Shown here piece by piece: positions 56,385 through 64,000 of a stretch of DNA of 64,000 nucleotides; within the stretch, counting starts at the first letter, position 1, and the number at the start of each line of letters is the position of its first letter. The stretch is from NCBI RefSeq assembly GCF_963169125.1, contig NC_084795.1, positions 277,460,122 through 277,524,121 of the forward strand, given 5' to 3'. The stretch comes from Humulus lupulus. Lineage: Eukaryota > Streptophyta > Magnoliopsida > Rosales > Cannabaceae. A program made the position numbers and the translations under genes. The notes below the pieces were generated by a model. That model saw only the letters and a list, made by a program, of their open reading frames with translations, had not been told where the DNA came from and ran no database searches.

Positions 56385-56970
56385 GGCTCCTTAACTAAAA
56401 AACAGTTTTTTGTTTTTAAAACCTAAAATTGTTTTATGAAAACAAGTAGGGGTGTTTGGCATTGTTTTTAGAAAACAATTTTTAAAAACAAAGTTACAAA
56501 ACACAAAAAATTATGAGAACAACAAAAAGTTGTTTTTAGTTGTTCTCAATTTTTTCTTTGTCAATTTTTTTTCTCACATTACATTTTTTCTCATCACTTA
56601 TTATCTCATTATTTTCTATCTCATCACTCCCTATATTCTCATTTTCTCTCTCCTCATTTTTTTATCTAGCCATTTTCTCTCTCCTTATTTTTCATCACTT
56701 TTTCTTTCATATTACTTTATCTCAGTATTATTACAAACTTATAAAAGATTTTTCTCTTTGTAAATATATTTATTAATTTTTTATTTAAGATTTTAAAAAA
56801 ATAAAACTAAAAAATTATTTTTAAAAAACATTAACCAAACGCATGTTGTTTTTTGAAAACTACAAAAATTGTTATTTGACAACCATAAAAACTGTTTTTT
56901 GTTCTTATTTCTGAAAACACAATTTTGAAAACAAATAACAGAAAATAATGTCAAATAGGTCCTACATTTT
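56385..56970. mobile_element. AT-rich fold-back MITE
   Basis: GGGTGTTTGGC near the left pairs loosely with AACCAAACGCATG and GTCAAATAGGTCC near the right. The arms are made of A/T runs (AAAACAATTTTTAAAAAC, GTTTTTTGAAAAC). The pyrimidine-rich centre yields meaningless open frames. Confidence 0.5.
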
Positions 56971-57094
56971 TTTTAATTAAATGACATGGAAAAATTTAAA
57001 GCAACACGAGTGTCTATATTGCACTTATAGATTAGGAACTAACACACCATTTTATACACAAGAAGGAGTTTTGTGGTAAAAAAATGTTATTTAA

Positions 57095-57600
57095 GATTTT
57101 TGCCCCCGAATAATGATACATTATCGTGCCCAGTAATTTTTTTGGGCTGTTAAAAATTCTCCCTAAACTATTCACAGTATTGTAAAGTAGGATTTCCATC
57201 AAATTTTTTCCAATGTGGCTAACGACATACTGACGTGGCTCTGTGCTTGCTGATGTGTCTTGTCAACCTTAGCACCACATATATATTTAAAAAATAATTT
57301 AAAAGTATTAAAAATCTCTTTTTTTATTAAAATTAATAAATTAAAAATAAATCATAGTTTATAAACAAAAGAGTAAGATTTGATTTAATTTAAATTATTT
57401 TTAGTGTAATGATTTATTTTTACATATTAATTTTTAATAAAAAAAGAGTTTTTTAATATTTTTAAATTACACATGTGACAAAAGTCTCACTTTACAATAC
57501 TATGAATAGTTCGCGGAGCAATTTTAATAGGCCGAAAAAATCAAGTGGCACAATAATATATAGGTTATAATTCGGAGGGCAAAAATCCCAAATAAAAAAA
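57095..57600. mobile_element. Fold-back MITE
   Basis: The left arm TTTTTGCCCCCGAATAATGA, CTCCCTAAACTATTCACAGT is complementary to the right arm ACTATGAATAGTTCGCGGAG, ATTCGGAGGGCAAAAATCC. About 500 bp, no coding capacity. Confidence 0.65.
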
Positions 57601-57689
57601 GAAAAGAAAAAATATTAGACATTTAAGTGCAACTAAATTAAAAGTAAAAAGATTTTGCAGTCAATATCTCTTAAATAAGTGTATGAATT

Positions 57690-58144
57690 TACTAATAATA
57701 ATTAATTGTGACTTGAGGTTGATATTTTTCATTGTATATTCTTTTTTAATTCTAAAGACAAGGTTTATAAGATAAATCTTTTCAAACTTTGATTTTGAAA
57801 GAGATAAGAAACCACTAAAAGTGTGGGTTTTCTTTTGATTTGGAATGCATTTCTCAACTGATTTTGTTACCTGATTTTGTTTGCGACTGGGACTCGCAGA
57901 TTCTCAACTTTGTTACTTATGAATTTGGTGGAGTAAGATTATTGGGATTGAGATAAAATTTATTTGGGAGCTAGTTGTAATATGAATTCGAGAAATCAAA
58001 CTAAAAACTTTCGTTCATTGAGATATTCCATGAGAAATACATTTGGAGACCTAAATTGAAAAGGCTTTAATGATATACAACATTTGGATTGGGAAGTAAC
58101 ATGATTTTTTTTACAAATTAGTGGCCAATGAATTATGAGTGTGT
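57690..58144 (+). repeat. Diverged copy of the 63.2-kb intron region
   Basis: Collinear with about 63205-63690: GATATTTTTCATTG, ATAAGATAAATCTTT, CTGATTTTGTTTGC, GAATTTGGTGGAGT, TTTATTTGGGAG, GGATTGGGAAGTAACAT. Direct orientation, visibly diverged with indels. It is either a partial duplication of the neighbouring gene's leader intron or two copies of one repeat family. Confidence 0.7.
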
Positions 58145-58690
58145 TTTATATAGTGGGGATTAGGGATGAAATTTTTTCGCATGAGAATGGGTCCTCGTGG
58201 AGACCTGCCTCTAATGGGGTGGGGATTTTTTACCTAAATGGGGAACGAGACAAGGACAAATACAATTTATTGTCTCTAAATGTTAAATGGGGTAGGGATG
58301 AGCATGACATTCCTCGCCCCAACGGAACCCTGTTTAGTTTTTATTTAATTTGTGATAGTATATTTAGTTATTATATACATGTTTCTTTATGTATTTTTGT
58401 AGCATATTATAAAGTTTTGAAAGATTTTTAATTTTAATTTAGATAATATTTAGTACTTTATATTATAAATATAGTATAATATTTTAATTTTTTTATGTGC
58501 TCTATCTTTTTTATTTATAAGTTTTATTGTGTTTTGAACAAATGGGTCCCTGTGGGAATCACCCGACCTACCCTAGATGGGGAATATACAATGATGGGGT
58601 TGGGACAAGGATTAAAATAATTAACGAGGATGGGGACGAGATAGTACTCCTCTCCCATTACCTACCCCGTTTCCATCCCTATTGGGATAT
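58145..58690. mobile_element. MITE with GGGGATGGGG-type ends (hAT-like)
   Basis: TAGGGATGAAA at the left and TTTCCATCCCTA at the right are inverted termini. The sub-terminal regions carry GGGTCC and GGGGA words, as in the GGGGAT-rich hAT-like MITEs common in plants. It interrupts the diverged repeat that ends at 58144. A clean 8-bp duplication was not seen. Confidence 0.55.
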
Positions 58691-59500
58691 GGTCTACAAT
58701 ATAGGTCACAATATTATAACACGACTTGAAAACAATACATAATTATCAAGCTTGAGTTAAACATAAACAAGTTTAGGTCAAAATAAATTTAGCTCGATTA
58801 AACTTTCATATCCAAATCAAGTCAACCCACCAAACTCAAAATTAGATAAAATATAAAATTAATACTCAGGTCAGATTAACCTGAAAATAATTCATTTATT
58901 AAGACACGAATTATTATATTCTTAATGATGTAAAATTAAAAGAAAATGAACTTTCATTAGTTAAAATGGACCATATTGGTAGAACTTTCATTTGTCTTAC
59001 AAGTTAGGCAATACTCAAATAGTAGCATAGATCTCACAATGAAGATGACTCAAATAATAGCTAACCAAGCCAAATAGAGTGGTATAATAAATCAACCAAA
59101 TATAATGAAAATCCACAATTAGGAAAGTCAAAACTAAACCCCCAAAATAGATACACAACCTGTGAGACACCTTTTAAAGATCTTACAATCGAGTGACGAT
59201 ACTTTTTGCCTAATCAACGACACCAACAAAGGTCCAAGACCAATACTAATTTGAGATAGGAGAAGAGATCGAACCAAAACTAGCCAAAGCCAAAGTCCAT
59301 GATGGACAAGGGTGAACTAACACCGTTAAATAAATAAATAAACTATTATAAATAAGATAATTATTAATCTCTTTCTTTATATTAATCCAAACATGAATAA
59401 TATTTATTTTAGTATATAGTTTTTCAAAATAAAAATTATATAGTTAAGTAATTAATTAATTCACAATTAATTGATTGCCCATAATTATTTCCTTGCCCTC
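58691..59500. other. Intergenic DNA, nothing recognised
   Basis: AT-rich with no open frame or repeat I could assign. Confidence 0.5.
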
Positions 59501-60573
59501 GAAAATTAATTCATTTGCAATTAAGTCATTCTCTCTACAAATCTTTCTTTTGATAGCCTTACCCTTGACAGTGTAGGGCAAATGTGATGTGGGGAGCATG
59601 GACCTATAATACGAAACTCTAATAAACTAGATTATTCATTAAACTCTGTAATATAATAATCTTATTTATTAATTTCATGATTACTCCACTATAAATATGG
59701 AATCGCATTCTAAGTATTTATAGAATTATATTTACAGAGTTTTCTCTTGTAGTCCATTGATATAATCAATAAATGTAGTATTGTCCTCCAATTATTGGTT
59801 CGTTAATTAAAGTTGGTCAAGATTACCGTTTTACCTTTCTAATTACCTCTTGATCCTTAAGTAGCATTAATTCACTAGCGAATAATTAATCTATAATAAA
59901 ATTATATATTAGATCTCAATAACTATCTGGTTCCAGAATTAGCCCTTAAGGGAGCTAATATTCGAACTGTTAGGAAAATATGAATTCCATTATTGTAAAT
60001 CATGTTCCCATCCATTCATGATATTGAATCTTAAAAAAAAAAAAATCATTACCCTCATTGTACTAGGAAACATTAACAAATGAATCAAAAGATCCAATAA
60101 ACATAAACAGAACTTCATGAATACTCAGGATTTAGACTGATCTACAAATGATCATCTATTATGATAAGAATTAAATATTTATGTCAAACGACAAGTTTAT
60201 AATGATAATTAACTATGATCGGTCCTGTCATATATAATATCTATTATATACAACACATTTACTAAGACGTCCATCCACATCAGTAATCTGAATCTAGATC
60301 ACTTGCATCTTGTGTGCTTAGTAAACCGCACTAGTAACCATTCATTAAAGATTCCTTACTTTAATATGTTACTGACTATTTTATTCATTATATATATGAT
60401 CTTATCTCTATCGTACTAATACAAGATCATATTCTCATGAATGAATAATGAATTTTTTTGATATTATTATATAATTAATTCAAACAATAATTATAACATT
60501 CAAATATAATAAAATTGTACTTTTATTTAAATCAATAAAATGTCTTTACATGCTAGAGCATTAATCCTAACAA
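59500..60573 (-). mobile_element. Possible LTR-retrotransposon remnant (LTR plus adjoining internal sequence)
   Basis: 59968-60573 has the form of an LTR: TGTTAGGAAAATATG at one end and GCATTAATCCTAACA at the other give inverted termini TGTTAGGA/TCCTAACA. The flanking pentamers (CGAAC and ACAAT) do not match, so it is not a clean solo LTR. The sequence to the left (to about 59500) resembles untranslated internal retroelement DNA. No protein domain and no second LTR were found. Orientation is tentative. Confidence 0.4.
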
Positions 60574-60680
60574 CAATAACTAGAACCATACAAACTAAAA
60601 CAAAAACCAAAACGAAAAAGACCACCACGCCACCCCCCGCCATGAAACCACAACCCTAACCACCGACCACCAAATAATAG

Positions 60681-61048
60681 ATGATCATGGCCCCAAAAAC
60701 AACGTTGCAACCAAATAGATACAAAGGCACAAACACCTACAATGAAATGCCTCTGCCACTAACAAGCTCCACAATCCTTGATGTCGATGAGGCCGTGGAT
60801 TCATGCAGCACACCAAATCCCGTCACAAGTGCCCTTTACCCTACCATTACCAATGGAACCAAAGTTGGAAACACTGCAAAAGTAAGCCAACCATCACAAA
60901 ACCCCTCCCCAACAACAAACCTAGAACCGCCCACCATAGTAAGCCTTGAAGACAACCCCTCTCAAACAGAGCGTGCTAGACACACGATAGGGCAGGCGAT
61001 GACACCCATAGTCGAGAAGAAGGAAGGAGAAAGGGAAACCTTGGATCC
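60681..61048 (+). pseudogene. Unidentified open frame cut by a Tourist-like MITE
   Basis: From ATG 60681 (MIMAPKTTLQPNRYKG) about 123 Thr/Pro/Ser/Asn-rich codons are open. The frame's last codons and its stop (to 61070) come from the MITE inserted at 61052. No domain is recognised. It may be part of a retroelement ORF or an old gene fragment. The C-rich composition differs from the AT-rich surroundings. Confidence 0.35.
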
Positions 61049-61051
61049 TAA

Positions 61052-61442
61052 GGATCTGATTGGTTTGTGATTGGAAAACTGTATTTTAAAAAATTATGTT
61101 TCTAAAATGAAAATCTGGATTTATAGTCTTAAAACAAGTATTTGAAAATGTGATTGATCCAGAATCCGTAAACTATTTTTGAATTTTAAAAAACGAAATA
61201 TGTGATTGGTAGAGAATCTGAAAATTTAAAAAAGTAATAGATTTGTAGGATTTTAGGATGTAGTGATTTGAATTTGGAGAAAACGTTAAAATAGTGTTTT
61301 CTATTTTGTAGCTTAAAATTAGAATTAGTATTTGGATTGAGAATTTGAAAACAAATAACCAATCAAATATACATGTGGGCCCTACCAAATTTAAGTTTTA
61401 AAAATCATAAAATTGAATTTGGATTCACTACCAATCAGCCCC
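61052..61442. mobile_element. Tourist-like (PIF/Harbinger) MITE
   Basis: 391 bp with terminal repeats GGATCTGATTGGT and ACCAATCAGCCCC, flanked by the 3-bp duplication TAA (61049-61051 and 61443-61445). TAA/TTA duplications are the signature of PIF/Harbinger-derived MITEs. The antisense open frame inside is not a gene. Confidence 0.75.
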
Positions 61443-61445
61443 TAA

Positions 61446-62077
61446 GGTTCTGAAATAACTTAAAAGTGAAAAAGTAAAATAATAGAATAAATTAAATGAA
61501 AGTTATATTTACACCTCATAAATATATAAATACACCCCAAACTAATATACACTTAATCCATAAATATAAAAACATACTACACTCCATTTAATGCTTATAT
61601 TAGGTTTGAATTATACATTTTTTAAAATAAAAAAAATGATATAAGTAAAAGAAATTATGCACCTCATTTATTAAAAATTAATAAATTATAAATTTGAATT
61701 GTTCTTACTAAAATAAATAAATATATTTAAAGATCTAATACAATCTCAAATATAAAATTATGAAAAAAATAAAAACTTACAAAAATTACTTTAAAGACTC
61801 AATTAAAATGAAAAATAAAATAAAATTTTAATGTAGTTAGACATTGGATATAACAAGAAAGCATAAAACTTTACAAATAGAATTAAAGAGTTAAAATATT
61901 ACATTTTTAATCATTTATAAAAGTATGCAATAAATTTTTTTAACAAAAAAAGAAAAAAGAAAAATAAGTTAGGTTAAAAATTCTCACACACACGAACCTA
62001 AACGCCACACATAAGCCCTCACAAGTATAACTAAGAAGCACGAGTGGAGCCTAACACCACCTCACACGACATACTGC
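61446..62077. other. Intergenic AT-rich DNA
   Basis: No gene or repeat recognised. One stretch (61970-62075) carries short CA-rich words. Confidence 0.5.
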
Positions 62078-62168
62078 TATTGGTGTAATTTAGTATCAAG
62101 TCCCACATATTTTAATTTTAAATATTATATGTGGGACCTGATACTAAATTGTATCAATCATTGTAAGG
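62078..62168. repeat. Short hairpin repeat
   Basis: TTGGTGTAATTTAGTATCAA...CCCACATA and TATGTGGG...TGATACTAAATTGTATCAA form an almost complete inverted repeat with about 35-bp arms. Confidence 0.75.
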
Positions 62169-62329
62169 CGATTTTGGACACCATGGGTTCTCAATAACAA
62201 TGCTCAAGCCCTCACCCTCCCTTACAATTTCACTAAACACTTATCTTCTCTCTCACTTAATAGTTGATATTTTTATAAAGTTGTTAATATTTCATAACTA
62301 TTTAAGAAATTGGTGGAAATTGTTTATTT

Positions 62330-62565
62330 TTTTAAGTGATTTTGCACTCTGGCTTACTTTTGATAATTTTTTGCAAAATGACCTCTGTCTAAAATTCGAC
62401 CAGTTGTCTAAATTTTTCGACCGGCTGTTTAAATTTTTCGACCACCTATCTAAATTTTCGATTAGCTGTCTAAATTATGAGAGGTCATTTTGCAAATAAT
62501 TATTAAAACTAGGTTAGAGTGCAAAATGATTTTAAAAAATAGGTCATTTTGCCAAAGGACCCTAA
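62330..62565. mobile_element. Fold-back MITE, family A, copy 4 (best preserved)
   Basis: The arms GTGATTTTGCACTCTGGCTT...TTTTGCAAAATGACCTC and GAGGTCATTTTGCAAAT...AGAGTGCAAAATGATTTT are inverted. The centre is a ladder of four TAAATTTTTCGACC / GTTGTCT-like steps. It ends TTTTGCCAAAGGACCC. Confidence 0.7.
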
Positions 62566-62780
62566 CTATTTATATTTTCTAGCGAGTGACATTATATGAC
62601 ATATTTTTACGAAGGGAGACATTCTAAGACTAATTTTAAAAGTTTACTTATAATGTTAGGTTGAAAAATGATGAAATTAACAATCAAACAAATTATGGTA
62701 TTTCTCAACTTCTTTTGGTTTTTAACTTCTCATCATTTCTACAACTCTCTTTGGGGGCATTCGGTCCACAATTTTACTAA

Positions 62781-62914
62781 TGGGCTGGCTCTTTGGGCCC
62801 AAATCCTAATTTACAGTAGTCGGCGGGAAACCCTTCATCGCTGGGTTAGGGTTTATCGTTCTTACTCTACTTTCGAATTGTAGATCTCACTCGGACACTA
62901 AGAAGCTCTACAAG
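62781..62914 (+). promoter_or_regulatory. Promoter and leader exon of a housekeeping or S-phase-type gene
   Basis: Two site II motifs (TGGGCT 62781-62786; TGGGCC 62794-62799), an E2F-type site GGCGGGAAA (62822-62830) and a telo-box (TTAGGGTTTA 62846-62855) lie within 75 bp. They are followed by a leader that ends in the donor AAGGTATGC at 62915. Site II plus telo-box marks plant translation and proliferation genes, and the E2F site suggests S-phase expression. The coding region must start beyond 64000. Confidence 0.55.
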
Positions 62915-64000
62915 GTATGCAAATCTCTAACTCTCCCCTGGAGTTTTTGTATCTTCCGTTGTTTTTGTATGCGATCTTGAGTTTAGGGTTTTTATTTTCT
63001 TGCGTGTTTACTGTTTCGTGGATTTGTGTGGTCTCTAATGATGATCTTAGTTAAATAACTTTCGTTCTTCTGATAAAAAAAATTGTGAGGAATGTTATGG
63101 AGACCTGAACTGAAGGGACATTTTAATTCATTACTTGATTTTTTTGGGCACTAAAATGATTTAGAGCAAATGTTTATTCGGTTTAATTTCGATGCATAAG
63201 GAGTTGATGCTTGGAGTTGTGATATTTTTCATTGCAGTTTCTTTTTTAGTTTTACTAAAAAACAATGTATATAAGATAAATCTTTCCAAAATGTTTGGAT
63301 TTCTGGAAAAGATAAGAAACTATTAGGAATCGGGGCCTTCTTTTGATTTAAAGTTTTTTGGTAGTCACCTGATTTTGTTTACAATTGGGTCTTGCAGAGT
63401 TTTCTCAACTTTATTACTTAAGAATTTGGTGGAGTGAGATTCTTGAACTCGATTGGAATACCGAATACCATTCAAATTTGATTTTTTATTTGGGAGTCAG
63501 TTGTAATAGGGTTTTATGGTAATATTGCCTCTGAGGATGATCGAACTAAAACTTTCAACCTTCTGAGATATTACATGTGGAAAATTTTTGGAGACCTGAA
63601 CTGAGGAGGCTGAGTTTAATGATATACGACCTCTGGATTGGGAAGTAACATTAATTTTTCAGGAATTAGTGACCTAGGAATTATGAGACTGTTTTATACA
63701 GTGGGGGTCTGTTTAGATTTTGAGTGTTTTATGCTTTCTGAACTGATATTGAAGCGAACTATTTTGGTTTTTTTTGTGTATTTAATTCTGAAGTTGCTTC
63801 CATTACTGGGAGTAAGGTTCATTTTATGACCTTGGAAGTTGTTGAAAACTGATACGGCTATCTGATGTTTTAGAAGAATATTTTGTATTGCCTCTTAGGA
63901 TGAGCAGCGAATAACTTTCGTTCTTCCGAGATACCCTATGCGGAAAATTATTCGAGACCTGAACCGAAGAGGCTAAACTAGGTGATTTGTGGAACCACAG
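62915..64000 (+). other. Probable leader intron with repeated modules
   Basis: After the donor at 62915 no coding exon is found to the window edge. A module of about 60 bp (ACTTTCGTTCTTC, GAGATA-CC, GGAGACCTGAACTGAAG-GG) occurs near 63057-63115, 63548-63612 and 63908-63975. 63195-63710 has a diverged copy at 57690-58144. Short open frames here are not credible genes. Confidence 0.5.

Noticed and set aside
58135..58742. Plus-strand open frames as genes
   Set aside because: They fall inside a GGGGA-rich MITE and reflect its repeated words.

Overview
The window is nuclear DNA of a flowering plant, almost certainly a eudicot. The evidence is AT-rich non-coding DNA, GT-AG introns, nested LTR retrotransposons of plant lineages (Sirevirus Copia, Tat/Retand and Tekay-like Gypsy), many MITEs, a serine carboxypeptidase-like (SCPL) gene and a CC-type NBS-LRR relic. 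The LTR styles gave a weak impression of Rosales/Cannabaceae, which I cannot confirm.

Layout. 1-3064 is a decayed minus-strand Ty3/Gypsy fragment. 3065-12792 is a plus-strand Sirevirus with a truncated 5' LTR, a gag-pol frame broken by a single stop, an extra 3' (env-like) ORF, repeated polypurine tracts and a full 3' LTR. 12793-14092 is the promoter region of the host gene, with a local duplication and a relic of a second start. 14093-42820 is the main host gene: a 14-exon clade-I SCPL gene (476 codons plus stop) whose reading frame I could follow through every junction. Its intron 2 holds a complete non-autonomous LTR element (14716-19468, TSD CAAAG). Its intron 10 (about 17.9 kb) holds a 15.5-kb Tat-lineage element (25206-40725, TSD AATAT), which itself carries a 2.27-kb solo LTR (32196-34469, TSD ATTTC) inside its integrase. 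Other introns carry MITEs and fold-back elements.

42821-52451 is intergenic with fold-back elements, an old LTR tail and NBS-LRR 3'-flank relics. 52452-55235 is a minus-strand CC-NBS-LRR pseudogene. 55236-62760 is repeats: MITEs, a Tourist-like element, part of an LTR element and a diverged copy of sequence found again at 63.2 kb. At 62781-62914 there is what looks like the promoter and leader exon of a housekeeping or S-phase gene (site II, E2F and telo-box motifs) whose coding part lies beyond the right edge.

Most notable: the Tat element carries, antisense to gag-pol, a multi-exon gene with its own TATA-like motif, and a 10-copy 70-bp tandem array built from two related 35-bp halves, which looks like an early-stage satellite. 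The host gene appears to stay open although about 95% of its span is intron. No CRISPR, tRNA or rRNA gene was recognised, and no bacterial-type system is present.
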